A stretch of 64,000 nt of DNA from an uncultured Saprospiraceae bacterium. GTDB taxonomy: Bacteria > Bacteroidota > Bacteroidia > Chitinophagales > Saprospiraceae. Of this stretch, positions 8,774 through 18,235 are shown piece after piece. Location of the stretch: contig CALEYL010000009.1 of NCBI GenBank assembly GCA_937926205.1, positions 22,560 through 86,559 on the forward strand, given 5' to 3'. The notes beneath the pieces are model-generated. The model saw only the letters and a list, made by a program, of their open reading frames with translations, had not been told where the DNA came from and searched no databases. Numbering within the stretch: position 1 is the stretch's first letter; each line of letters opens with the position of its first letter. The translations under genes were made by a program, and so were the position numbers.

Positions 8774-9243
8774 AAGTGGAATTCTGGTTTGTGGGCAAAA
8801 CCAATGAAACTTACCTGGAAACGGGGATCGGTATTTATGAAAAACGATTGCGGCGTTACCTGCCTTTTGCCATGCAATGCCTTCCTGATGTGCGCCAGGC
8901 TGCTAATCTGTCTCCGGAGCAACTCAAAATCAAAGAAGGCGAAACCATTCTTGCGAAAACAAAACCGGAAGATCTGCTGATCCTTCTTGACGAGAATGGC
9001 CGGCATTACACTTCGGAAAATTTTGCACAATACATAGAACAGCAACTTTCAGGCAGCAAACACCGGCTTATCTTTCTGGTAGGCGGCGCCTATGGATTTT
9101 CGGAAGAAATCTACCGCCGGGCCGATGCAAAGCTGGCTTTGTCTTCCATGACTTTTTCACACCAAATGGTTCGCTTGTTTTTTTTAGAACAATTGTACCG
9201 GGCAATGACGATCTTGCGCGGCGAACCATATCATAATAATTAA
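8770..9243 (+). CDS. rlmH: 23S rRNA pseudouridine-1915 N3-methyltransferase RlmH
   Basis: SPOUT-fold methyltransferase that acts on pseudouridine 1915 of helix 69 in assembled ribosomes, using SAM. The family signature FLVGGAYGFSEEI forms the knotted SAM site. The C-terminus ALSSMTFSHQMVRLFFLEQLYRA matches the conserved RlmH end. Length is 157 residues, as in the family. It overlaps the upstream SWIM gene by 4 nt. Confidence 0.96.
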   Translation: MKVEFWFVGKTNETYLETGIGIYEKRLRRYLPFAMQCLPDVRQAANLSPEQLKIKEGETILAKTKPEDLLILLDENGRHYTSENFAQYIEQQLSGSKHRLIFLVGGAYGFSEEIYRRADAKLALSSMTFSHQMVRLFFLEQLYRAMTILRGEPYHNN

Positions 9244-9247
9244 CCTA

Positions 9248-9889
9248 ATGATCACCATCACGCTCATTCTGGTCGTTATGACGGCCCTGATCTCCTACCA
9301 GGCATTCACCAATCAGCGCATGCAGGACGAATTGTCTTTCCGTCCGGCAGTTATTCAGGAATTCGGACAATGGCACCGTTTTTTTACGGCCGGTTTCGTG
9401 CATGCCGACTGGGGACATCTGATAGTCAATATGATTGTCTTGTATCAGTTTGGCGAATTCGTTGAAGTTTTTTTCAGGGAGATCATCTTTGGTTCGCCTA
9501 TGGCGGGGCGAATTGCCTTTTTGTTGTTTTACCTCAGCGCCATCGCGATTTCCTGTATTCCTTCGTATCTGCGCCATCGCAATAACTACGCCTATGGGGC
9601 GATAGGCGCTTCAGGGGCTACTTCTGCGCTGTTGTTTGCTTACGTGGTGATCAATCCCTGGCAAATGTTTGCTTTCCCTCCGCTGCCAGCCATTTTATTC
9701 GGCGTATTTTATCTGTTTTATTCCTCTTATATGGATCGCAGGGGGACAGACAACATCGGGCATAATCAGCATTTCTGGGGGGCTGTCTATGGTGCCGCTT
9801 TTATTCTCCTTGCTGTACAGATTTACCGACCCGAATTGTTTGAGGTGTTGTTGAGCCGTTATCAGCGCATCCCTTTTTTGACAAATTAA
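9248..9889 (+). CDS. Rhomboid-family intramembrane serine protease
   Basis: A six-helix membrane protein of 213 residues. The likely catalytic dyad is S122 in GASG (YGAIGASGATSAL) and H175 in NQHFWGAVYG. The first conserved block HADWGHLIVNM (residues 52-62) lies in the second helix region as in other rhomboids. It starts 4 nt after the rlmH stop. Substrates are unknown. Confidence 0.88.
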   Translation: MITITLILVVMTALISYQAFTNQRMQDELSFRPAVIQEFGQWHRFFTAGFVHADWGHLIVNMIVLYQFGEFVEVFFREIIFGSPMAGRIAFLLFYLSAIAISCIPSYLRHRNNYAYGAIGASGATSALLFAYVVINPWQMFAFPPLPAILFGVFYLFYSSYMDRRGTDNIGHNQHFWGAVYGAAFILLAVQIYRPELFEVLLSRYQRIPFLTN

Positions 9890-9945
9890 GCCCATAAAGC
9901 ATCCGGTTCTTTTGATGGGTTAAATGAATATGAACGCCTGGTATT

Positions 9946-10716
9946 ATGTTTTTTATACTGTCTAAAGTGCTGTATTTCCTGTTAAAACCTTCGGTCTGGG
10001 TTGGTGGATTTCTGTTGTATGCGGCTTTCGGGAAGGGCCCCCGATGGCGCAAAAGGTCACTTTACCTCGCTTTGGCCTGTTATTGGTTTTTCAGCAATTT
10101 CTTCATTGCCAATCAATTTTTCCGCATTTGGGAACCGGATTCACTTAGTGCAAATGACATTGAAGCGCCTTATGATATTGGCATCCTGTTGGGGGGATAT
10201 TCCAATTTTTATACACAACCCAGCGGAGATCGGTACAACTTCAGTGACCGGGCCAATCGCTTTACCCAGGCTTACGAACTTTACAAAATCGGAAAAGTAA
10301 AAAAACTGCTGCTGAGTGGCGGGTCAGGCGATTTGTTGCAAAAAGTCCCGGGAGAGGCCGGTCAAATGAAAGCTTTTCTCATACGTCTTGGTGTTCCCGA
10401 AGCAGACATTATTGTAGAAAACGCCTCACGGAATACTTGGGAAAATGCTGTATTCAGCAAAGAAATCGTAAGCCGTGACTACCCTGGAGCGCGATGCCTG
10501 CTGCTAACTTCTGCCTGGCACATGAGGCGTGCCAAAGCCTGTTTTGACAAAGCAGGCCTGGCGACTACCGCTTTTTGTGTAGACTATCTCAGCGAACGCA
10601 CCCGTTACAGCCCGGAAGTTCTGATCCTGCCGCACCGCTTTGGTTTGTATTATTGGGAAATCGTCATTAAAGAAATGATTGGCTGTGTTTTTTACCGCCT
10701 TCAGGGCTATAATTGA
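9946..10716 (+). CDS. YdcF/ElyC-type DUF218 membrane protein
   Basis: Two membrane helices at the N-terminus (residues 1-25 and 35-50) are followed by a periplasmic DUF218 domain. Signature parts seen are DIGILLGG, the RFTQAYELYKIGKVKKLLLSGGSGD block, ENASRNTWENAVFS and CLLLTSAWHMRRAKACF. Relatives such as ElyC act in envelope or peptidoglycan precursor metabolism. The exact role here is not known. Confidence 0.85.
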   Translation: MFFILSKVLYFLLKPSVWVGGFLLYAAFGKGPRWRKRSLYLALACYWFFSNFFIANQFFRIWEPDSLSANDIEAPYDIGILLGGYSNFYTQPSGDRYNFSDRANRFTQAYELYKIGKVKKLLLSGGSGDLLQKVPGEAGQMKAFLIRLGVPEADIIVENASRNTWENAVFSKEIVSRDYPGARCLLLTSAWHMRRAKACFDKAGLATTAFCVDYLSERTRYSPEVLILPHRFGLYYWEIVIKEMIGCVFYRLQGYN

Positions 10717-10782
10717 AACACAGGTAGTTGAGACCTTTTAGGCAGACATTTTTTTTCCTGTGAAGATTATTTCATTTTTACT

Positions 10783-10790
10783 TATATTTG
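10783..10790 (+). promoter_or_regulatory. Putative -7 element of the giant adhesin gene
   Basis: TATATTTG matches TAnnTTTG. It implies a leader of about 150 nt before 10943, which contains a nine-codon ORF at 10894-10923. Confidence 0.5.
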
Positions 10791-10942
10791 CATCGGCAGA
10801 CAGGAAACTGCCCTCCGCTTTTAAGCTCCGTCTTATTCCGCAAAACATGCTTTTTGCATCTTCTTGTTTTTGCTACTCGTCCAGTTAGATACTATGAGAA
10901 AACACACACTGCTGCAACAGTAAGCGCAGCTGTTTTTATTCC

Positions 10943-13900
10943 ATGAACATATCGCCTCGGGAGTCTTGTACCTCCGGGAATGGCAATCGGCTATTTACTT
11001 ATTTCAAAAAACAGTTCGCGATGTGTCGTGTGCATCTTGAAAGATTAGTATTCCTGTCAATGATATTGCTCTCGTCATTGACAGTCAGGGGGCAAATCAC
11101 AAATTGTCCTGGCGCTCAGGTTATCTGTAGCGACAGTGCCATTTTGTTTACTCCGATTGGTGTCGGATTTAATGATTTTAACAACCCGAATAATGACCCG
11201 GGCTGTTTGCTCACTGAAGAAAATGAAAGCGCCTGGTACTATTTTGCCTTTAATGAGCTCATGCCGCCCAACAGTGTTATTGAGTTCGTTATTGACCCTG
11301 ATGGGGGAAGCAATGAAGACTATGATTTCGCTATTTATGGCCCTTATTTGAGTTGCGACAGCCTGGGGTCTCCGATTCGCTGCTCTTTTGCCAATATTCT
11401 GTGTACTTTTTGTCCACAGACAGGCCTGGGAATGGGCGCTACGGATGCCTCTGAAGGCGCTATGAATGAGGACGGTTTTGTTCTACCCATGGTAGTCCAG
11501 CCGGGAGAAGGCTATTACCTGCTGCTCGACAATTGGTACGGAAGTTCAACCGGATTTCAGCTAACCTGGGGCGGATCAGCAGCGCCTTTTCTCAATTGCC
11601 TTGCGGATCCTGAGTGCAGCGCCATACGCGTTGAAACAGGCCCGGATCTTGATTTTTGCAACACCCCGACTGCCCCTGTAACTTTAGAGGGCAGTGCCAG
11701 CGGACACAGCGCAGCTGCCACATTTGCGTGGTCTGCGCCCAACGGGGCAACCGCCTATCTGAGCGACACCACTTCCCTTCAGCCTGTTCTGACCCTGCCT
11801 CCGGGCTTCCTGGGCGCCATTCCTTATACCCTGACCATAACGGATGGCACCTGTGTAAAGTCCAGCAGACTAAATGTGCAGGTAGGCAGTTCTCTGATGC
11901 CCGAAATTACGGGAACCGTTCAAATTTGCCACGGAGATACCACCATCCTCTCCGTCGCGGGAAACTGGGCCTCGCTGACCTGGTCGACCAGTGCAACGAC
12001 TCCGAGCATTAGTGTTTCGGCAGAAGGCGCCTATTCTGTTGGCGTCACGGACGCTTCGGGCTGCATTGGAACTGATACAGTCAACGTTTCCTTTTTTCAG
12101 GTCAATAATGTCATTACGGGTGGGACCAACCTTTGTGCCGGCGATACCCTTACGCTGATGGCAGCGCCGGGCATGATGCAATACCAATGGTCGGATATGA
12201 GTACCGATTCCAGCCTGGTAGTCACCGCCGGAGGGACCTACGCGCTGACCGTTACTGATGTGAACGGCTGTACAGGTCAGTCTTCCATAAATGTGGCGGA
12301 TCGGCCGCTACCAGTGCCTGTTATTTCAGGCCCTGCCGGCATTTGCCCCGGAGCTGCATCTGTCACTTTAGCCTTGTCAGGTACTTACGCTGCCTACCTG
12401 TGGTCGGACATGAGTGATGCCGATACCCTGCTTGTAAATGCTGCCGGGGCCATCTCGGTGATGGTTACAGATACCTTTGGGTGTCAGGGAACTGCTTCTT
12501 ATAACCTTGTCGATTTTCCACCCGCATCCGTAGCCATTTCCGGCGAAACCGGGTTTTGCGAAAACGCGACTACCCTGCTTTCCGCAACACCCGGCTTTCA
12601 AAGTTATCTGTGGACTGATGGTTCCAACAACCAGACGCTGGTCGTTAATGCAGCCGGTAATCAGGGCGTAACCGCTACCGACAGCAACGGCTGTACAGCA
12701 TTAGCAAATGTTACAACAACCATTTTCCCTTTACCTGAAATCAATCTGGATACCACTGCCCTGTTTTGCCAGGGCGGCACTGTCACCCTGGATGCGGGCA
12801 GTGGATTCAGTTCTTATCAGTGGCAACCTGGCGCTCAAAACAGTCAGACCATCTCTGTTGGGGTAGCCGGAATGTACCAGCTTGCCGTCACAGATGCGAA
12901 TGGTTGTTCGGCTAACGTCTCCATCGATGTTCAGGAAAACCCATTGCCAGTTCCACAAATTGCCGGAATAGCTGGCTTTTGTCAGGGCAACACGACAACC
13001 CTGAGCGCGCCGGGCGGCTGGACGAATTATACCTGGACCGGAGGCGCCTCCAATGTTGATCTGGTGGTTAGTAGTCCGGGCGATTATGGCCTGACGGTTA
13101 CAGACGCCGCAGGGTGCAACGGTTCTAATCAGATTACGGTAGTGGAATGGGCAAACCCGGTACCTTCCATCACCGGGCCATCTTCTTTTTGCCCGGGTGG
13201 AACGGCCCTTCTTGACGCAGGCGGACCTTATGCCGGCTACCAGTGGACTGGAGGAATCACGGATCCAACCCTGTCGGTCAGTACGGCCGGCCAGTTTTCA
13301 GTAACGGTAACCGATGCGAACGGTTGTATGGGGACTGCGACGGCTTCGCTGAATGAATTTACCGTCACACCGCCCAATATCCCGCCTGCCTTCAATGTGT
13401 GCGCAGGAGATGAATTGATCGTAGATCCCGGAAATGCTTATACCACTTACCTATGGAGTGATCAAAGCAACCAGCCTACGCTGACCGTCGTTGGCGAAGG
13501 GCTCTATGGTCTTACCGTCATGGATGCCAACGGATGCACAACAAGCGCTGCGTTTCAGGTAAATGATCTGGCATTGCCCAATGTCAGTTTGCCGCCCCAG
13601 GCGTCCTATTGCACTAACGGCAGTGTAACGCTCGATGCGGGCGCCGGATTTGTCAGTTATCTGTGGTCTGGTGGCCAAATGACCCCTTCCATAACGGTTT
13701 CTGCTCCCGGAGTCTACTCTGTTGTGGTTACGGATGCCAACAATTGCCAGGGATCAGGCAGCGTCAGCGTTGAAGAGTTGCCCAATCTACAGCCTGTGAT
13801 CAGTGGCCTTAGCGCTTTTTGCAATGGCGACAGCACTCAGCTGAGCGTAATGGGCAATTTCAGTTCCTACATCTGGTCAACCAGTGCCGTGAGCGCTTCT

Positions 13901-15973
13901 ATCTTTGCAGCACAGCCGGGTGTCTATTCTGTGACGGTTGAAGATGCGAATGGTTGCTCCGGAAGTACTTCGGTAACAGTCAGTCAATGGCCGCAAACTC
14001 CAATGGCCATTAGTGGTGACCCTCTGTTTTGCGAAGGTGATGCGACGACGCTGAGTGCAACGCCCGGATTGTCCAGTTACAGTTGGACCGGTGGCAGCCA
14101 GGGAAGTACATTAGTGGTGAATACCTCTGGCACTTACACCGTTATGGCGCTTGATGCGAATGCCTGCCCGACAACTGCAAGTATCGATGTTACAGCAGTT
14201 GCACTGCCCCTTGCCAATGCAGCGGCAGCCGGTGCGATCGATTGCAATACGCCGCAGGCAACCCTGAATGGCTCGGGTACCGGAAGCAACCTGAATTATT
14301 TGTGGCAGGGGCCCGGAATCAACGACAACAACCGGAATCTTCAAAATCCGGCAGTTTCCGAACCCGGCCAGTATACCCTTACTGTGACGACACTTCCTTT
14401 GGGATGTGCCTCTTTGCCTGTTTCAGTGGCGGTGGAAGACCTTCGGTTCACTCCTGTGGTTTCCGTTTCCGTGAACGATACCCTCGATTGCAATACCCCG
14501 ATGCTGACGGCAATAGGCCAGGCATCCGGCAGCAATTCTTTTGAATATTCCTGGTATGATGCGGCTGGAAACGTGCTTGCCAATGAAGTCACGCTAATGC
14601 TGAATGTGACCGCTCCGGGAGTCTATCGCCTGCGTGCAACGGATCCTTCCAGTGCCTGTTTCGGTGAAGCGCTGGCAACTGTGCCTGGCGACTTCATTTA
14701 CCCGCTGGCCCATGCCGGCGCCAACGGACAATTGGATTGCAATGATATGACGCTGACGCTGAACGGTACTTCGGATAATGGGAACAATACGTATTCCTGG
14801 CAAACGCTGGGAGGCGGAAGTATTCAGTTAGGCGGCAATACCCTGAATCCAACAATTAACGAGGCCGGAATTTATGTTTTGATGGTCGAAAATAACCGCA
14901 ATGGGTGCATCAGTACGGATACGGTTTCGGTTAACCTCAACGTCCAGCCGCCTGTTGCAAATGCCGGCGCTGATCAGACCCTTGGTTGTGCAACAGAGAC
15001 TTTGCAACTGGAAGGTACTTCTTCTACCTTAGGGGCGCCGCTGCAATATTCCTGGCGAGATGCTGCCGGAAACGTGCTGACTGCCGGTAATATGGTGACG
15101 GTTTCCCAACCCGGACTGTATACACTCGTTGTAACGAACACCGAAAACGGGTGTTCTGATACGGATGAAATTTTGATCGCCCTCAACGAGAATCACCCCC
15201 AGATTCTGGACCTCGAAGTGGAAAATCCGCTGTGTTTTGGCGACGAAAACGGATTTATTGACATCGTGACTGTAGCTGGAGGAACTGCACCGTATTCCTA
15301 TCGTTTAAATGACGAAGCGCCCATTTCTTTTGGCAGTTTTGCAAATCTTGCCTCCGGAGAATACCGGATTCGGATAGAAGATGCGGCCGGATGCCGCTTA
15401 GATACCGTGGTGATTATGGAATCCGGTTCCGATCTGATGGTCGAATTGGGTAGGGATCGCACCATTCTTCTTGGCGAAAGTACGAACATCGAAGCCTTGC
15501 TAAACATACCTCCCGGACAACTAAGCGACATCAGGTGGATTAGCTCTGAAGGAGAAACGTGTCCCTCCTGTATTGAGTGGGACGTTTCACCCATATACAC
15601 CACCGCCTATTCTGTCTTTGTGCAGGATGAAAACGGCTGCCGTGCGGAAGATGTCGTTACGGTTTACGTAGATAAAACGCGACGGGTTTTTATCCCAAAC
15701 GTTTTTTCACCGAACAACGACGGGTTTAATGACGTCTTTATGATTTTTGCAGATCGGGATGTGGCACAAATCAGAGATTTTAAAATCCTGGACCGCTGGG
15801 GAGAACTGGTTTTCCAGAAAGAAAATTTCCAGCCCAATGACCCGGCCTCCGGTTGGAATGGCCTGTTTAGAGGGCAAATGTTCAGCCCGCAGGTTTTTGT
15901 TTATCTGGCTGAAATAGAATTTATTGATGGTGAGATTATTATCTACAAAGGCGGTGTGCACTTGATGCGGTAA
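10943..15973 (+). CDS. Giant repeat adhesin with gliding-motility C-terminal domain
   Basis: A 1676-residue surface protein, probably exported by the T9SS. After the signal peptide comes an N-terminal beta-rich domain (about residues 55-245). Eleven Ig-like units of about 67 residues follow at roughly 319-1085, each built as P.ISG...FC.G....L.A...Y.W ... VTDANGC. Then come four PKD-like units of about 75 residues beginning with G..DCN or its variants, and one SprB-type repeat (ENPLCFGDENGFIDI). The last 95 residues are a gliding motility-associated type B sorting domain (FIPNVFSPNNDGFNDVF ... GGVHLMR). An ATG at 11021 (MCRVHLERLVFLSMILLSS) gives a cleaner signal peptide and may be the true start. 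The role is likely adhesion or gliding. Confidence 0.88.
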   Translation: MNISPRESCTSGNGNRLFTYFKKQFAMCRVHLERLVFLSMILLSSLTVRGQITNCPGAQVICSDSAILFTPIGVGFNDFNNPNNDPGCLLTEENESAWYYFAFNELMPPNSVIEFVIDPDGGSNEDYDFAIYGPYLSCDSLGSPIRCSFANILCTFCPQTGLGMGATDASEGAMNEDGFVLPMVVQPGEGYYLLLDNWYGSSTGFQLTWGGSAAPFLNCLADPECSAIRVETGPDLDFCNTPTAPVTLEGSASGHSAAATFAWSAPNGATAYLSDTTSLQPVLTLPPGFLGAIPYTLTITDGTCVKSSRLNVQVGSSLMPEITGTVQICHGDTTILSVAGNWASLTWSTSATTPSISVSAEGAYSVGVTDASGCIGTDTVNVSFFQVNNVITGGTNLCAGDTLTLMAAPGMMQYQWSDMSTDSSLVVTAGGTYALTVTDVNGCTGQSSINVADRPLPVPVISGPAGICPGAASVTLALSGTYAAYLWSDMSDADTLLVNAAGAISVMVTDTFGCQGTASYNLVDFPPASVAISGETGFCENATTLLSATPGFQSYLWTDGSNNQTLVVNAAGNQGVTATDSNGCTALANVTTTIFPLPEINLDTTALFCQGGTVTLDAGSGFSSYQWQPGAQNSQTISVGVAGMYQLAVTDANGCSANVSIDVQENPLPVPQIAGIAGFCQGNTTTLSAPGGWTNYTWTGGASNVDLVVSSPGDYGLTVTDAAGCNGSNQITVVEWANPVPSITGPSSFCPGGTALLDAGGPYAGYQWTGGITDPTLSVSTAGQFSVTVTDANGCMGTATASLNEFTVTPPNIPPAFNVCAGDELIVDPGNAYTTYLWSDQSNQPTLTVVGEGLYGLTVMDANGCTTSAAFQVNDLALPNVSLPPQASYCTNGSVTLDAGAGFVSYLWSGGQMTPSITVSAPGVYSVVVTDANNCQGSGSVSVEELPNLQPVISGLSAFCNGDSTQLSVMGNFSSYIWSTSAVSASIFAAQPGVYSVTVEDANGCSGSTSVTVSQWPQTPMAISGDPLFCEGDATTLSATPGLSSYSWTGGSQGSTLVVNTSGTYTVMALDANACPTTASIDVTAVALPLANAAAAGAIDCNTPQATLNGSGTGSNLNYLWQGPGINDNNRNLQNPAVSEPGQYTLTVTTLPLGCASLPVSVAVEDLRFTPVVSVSVNDTLDCNTPMLTAIGQASGSNSFEYSWYDAAGNVLANEVTLMLNVTAPGVYRLRATDPSSACFGEALATVPGDFIYPLAHAGANGQLDCNDMTLTLNGTSDNGNNTYSWQTLGGGSIQLGGNTLNPTINEAGIYVLMVENNRNGCISTDTVSVNLNVQPPVANAGADQTLGCATETLQLEGTSSTLGAPLQYSWRDAAGNVLTAGNMVTVSQPGLYTLVVTNTENGCSDTDEILIALNENHPQILDLEVENPLCFGDENGFIDIVTVAGGTAPYSYRLNDEAPISFGSFANLASGEYRIRIEDAAGCRLDTVVIMESGSDLMVELGRDRTILLGESTNIEALLNIPPGQLSDIRWISSEGETCPSCIEWDVSPIYTTAYSVFVQDENGCRAEDVVTVYVDKTRRVFIPNVFSPNNDGFNDVFMIFADRDVAQIRDFKILDRWGELVFQKENFQPNDPASGWNGLFRGQMFSPQVFVYLAEIEFIDGEIIIYKGGVHLMR

Positions 15974-16000
15974 AAACAGCATAACGCTGCCAGAAATGGA

Positions 16001-16030
16001 GGCTCACCATAAACCGGTGGGCCTTTTTTT
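16001..16030 (+). terminator. Intrinsic terminator after the adhesin
   Basis: A GGCTCACC / GGTGGGCC stem with one G-T pair and a 7-nt loop is followed by seven T residues, 28 nt after the adhesin stop. Confidence 0.8.
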
Positions 16031-16179
16031 GCGATCTGAAATGCCGGTCCATACAAACCATGCCATGTGCGAAAGACTAAAAATGCGGGGGGATTCGTTT
16101 TCCCCTGCTTCTTGATTCCACAGGTCTCCAAGAAATATTATCTTCGCTCCCGCTTTACACAAAAAATAAAACCACCAAC

Positions 16180-17571
16180 ATGCAGGACCTACAACAATAT
16201 ATTCAGGACAATAAAGATCGTTATCTGAGCGAATTATTGACCTGGTTGCGGATTCCTTCCATCAGTGCTGACGCGAAATACAAGGACGATGTCGTACGTG
16301 CAGCGGAATATTGCGCTGATCGCTTGCGGGAAGCCGGCGCTGAGAACGTGACCATTTTCCCAACGCCAAAACACGCTATTGTTTACGGCGACAAACTCAT
16401 TAATCCTGAATTACCAACCGTGCTGGTGTATGGACACTACGACGTTCAGCCGCCAGATCCACTGGATCTTTGGGAGTCGGGGCCGTTTGAGCCGGTGATC
16501 AAAAAAACAGAAATCCATCCACAGGGCGCCATTTTTGCCAGAGGTTCCAGCGATGATAAAGGACAGGTTTACATGCACATCAAAGCTTTTGAGGCTATGA
16601 TGAAAAATCAGGCTTTGCCCTGCAATGTCAAGTTTATCATCGAAGGGGAGGAAGAAATTGGCTCACCCAATTTCAGGCCTTTTGTTGAGGCCCACCAGGA
16701 TTTGCTTGCCTGTGATGTCGTATTGTGTTCCGATACTTCTATTATTGCCAACGACGTGCCATCCATAACCACGGGTGTTCGTGGATTGGCCTACATGGAA
16801 GTTGAAGTGACCGGCCCAAGTCGCGATTTGCACTCCGGTGTTTACGGCGGCGGGGTCGCCAACCCGGCAAATATTCTTTGCGAATTGATTGCTTCTCTGA
16901 TGGATGAAAACCGACACATCACCATACCCGGATTTTATGACGATGTGCAGGTGGTTAGTGACGCTGAGCGCAGCGAAATGGCTCGCATTCCGTTTAATCA
17001 GGAAACTTACAACAAAAACCTGGGCATAGGGAAAGAGTTGGGAGAGGCAGGTTATACCACACTTGAGCGCACCAGCATCCGCCCCACATTGGATGTAAAC
17101 GGTATCTGGGGTGGTTATACCGGTGAAGGTACCAAAACGGTATTGCCGGCAAAAGCTACTGCTAAAATTTCAATGCGTCTGGTACCGCATCAGCGCCACG
17201 AAAAAATATACGACCTTGTCGAAGCGCACCTGAAAAACATCGCTCCGCCCTATGTGAGCCTTAAAGTGACCCGTATGCACGGCGGTGAACCGGGTGTTAC
17301 GCCCATTGATACGCCGGAATACCGCGCAGCGCATCTGGCCATGGAAAAAGCGTTTGGAAAGTCGCCCATTCCAAAGCGAGAAGGAGGCTACATTCCAATT
17401 GTTTCCCTGTTTCGCGATGTGTTGAGTGTGGACAGTATTTTGATTGGCTTTGGCCTGGATTCTGATGCATTACACTCTCCAAATGAGCACTTTGGACTGT
17501 TCAATTACTATAAAGGCATTGAAACCATTCCGTACTTCTACCAGTATTATGTAGAATTGAAGAAGGGTTAA
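16180..17571 (+). CDS. M20 family dipeptidase
   Basis: A zinc-dependent metallopeptidase of the M20 (carnosinase/CNDP2-like) group, 463 residues. The first metal site is H86-x-D88 in VLVYGHYDVQPPDP. D125 lies in ARGSSDDKGQV, and the catalytic acid lies in IEGEEEIGSPN (residues 154-163). A late conserved block has RREGGYIPIV-type sequence. It has no signal peptide and is probably cytoplasmic. The closely spaced ompH-like gene follows 27 nt downstream. Confidence 0.9.
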   Translation: MQDLQQYIQDNKDRYLSELLTWLRIPSISADAKYKDDVVRAAEYCADRLREAGAENVTIFPTPKHAIVYGDKLINPELPTVLVYGHYDVQPPDPLDLWESGPFEPVIKKTEIHPQGAIFARGSSDDKGQVYMHIKAFEAMMKNQALPCNVKFIIEGEEEIGSPNFRPFVEAHQDLLACDVVLCSDTSIIANDVPSITTGVRGLAYMEVEVTGPSRDLHSGVYGGGVANPANILCELIASLMDENRHITIPGFYDDVQVVSDAERSEMARIPFNQETYNKNLGIGKELGEAGYTTLERTSIRPTLDVNGIWGGYTGEGTKTVLPAKATAKISMRLVPHQRHEKIYDLVEAHLKNIAPPYVSLKVTRMHGGEPGVTPIDTPEYRAAHLAMEKAFGKSPIPKREGGYIPIVSLFRDVLSVDSILIGFGLDSDALHSPNEHFGLFNYYKGIETIPYFYQYYVELKKG

Positions 17572-17598
17572 TTCACTACAACCAATTATCTTTTTAGA

Positions 17599-18189
17599 AT
17601 GAAACAACTTCCTTTAATTTTGAGTATTGCAGCACTGCTCCTTACGGCGGGCCTTGCTGTCAAAGTTTTTCAAACGCCGGCAGCAACGGTAAAGTCTGAT
17701 ACCCCGGCTGTTGAAATGGAAAAACCTTTGAAAATTGCGTACGTGAATGCAGATACTTTGCTGGAAAAGTATGTGTTTTTTAAACAGGAAAGAGAGGCTT
17801 TCCAAAAGAAAGAAAAAGATGCCGACGCCATGCTGAAAGCTAAAGGGCGGGCACTGGAAAAAGACTTTTTGGCTACCCAGCAAAAGGCGCAGCAAGGACT
17901 TCTGGCGCCCAGCGAAATGCAAAAAGAAGAACAGCGTCTGATGGCACAGCAACAAAAACTGGCTGCTGAACAGGAAGGCATTACCAAGAAGTTGTTGGAA
18001 GAAGACCAGAAAATTCGCGAAGCTTTGCAAAAAGCGATTCTGGATAAACTGGAAGCCATCAAAAAAGAAGAAGGTTTCGACTTCATTTTCAGCTACACGG
18101 CCGGTGGTCAGTTACTGGCAGCCAATGACAGCTTGGACATTACACAACGCGTCCTGGAAAGTCTGAATGCTGCGAAAAAAGATAAGTAA
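17599..18189 (+). CDS. OmpH/Skp family periplasmic chaperone
   Basis: A 196-residue protein with an N-terminal membrane or signal segment (residues 4-22, LPLILSIAALLLTAGLAVKVF). It continues with KIAYVNADTLLEKYVFFKQ, the usual start of the Skp fold. A long charged coiled coil spans about residues 65-150, and the C-terminal strand DFIFSYTAGGQLLAANDSLDIT closes it. Skp proteins hold outer-membrane proteins during transit. Confidence 0.9.
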   Translation: MKQLPLILSIAALLLTAGLAVKVFQTPAATVKSDTPAVEMEKPLKIAYVNADTLLEKYVFFKQEREAFQKKEKDADAMLKAKGRALEKDFLATQQKAQQGLLAPSEMQKEEQRLMAQQQKLAAEQEGITKKLLEEDQKIREALQKAILDKLEAIKKEEGFDFIFSYTAGGQLLAANDSLDITQRVLESLNAAKKDK

Positions 18190-18202
18190 ACTATTGAAAT
18201 GG

Positions 18203-18235
18203 AGACCTGTTAGGCTTTTAAAACCTAACAGGTCT
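18203..18235. terminator. Bidirectional terminator overlapping the desaturase stop
   Basis: A perfect 12-bp stem AGACCTGTTAGG / CCTAACAGGTCT with a 9-nt loop, partly A/T. It overlaps the last six codons and stop of the convergent sterol desaturase gene, so that gene's C-terminus (EQRPVRF) is encoded by one hairpin arm. Confidence 0.7.
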
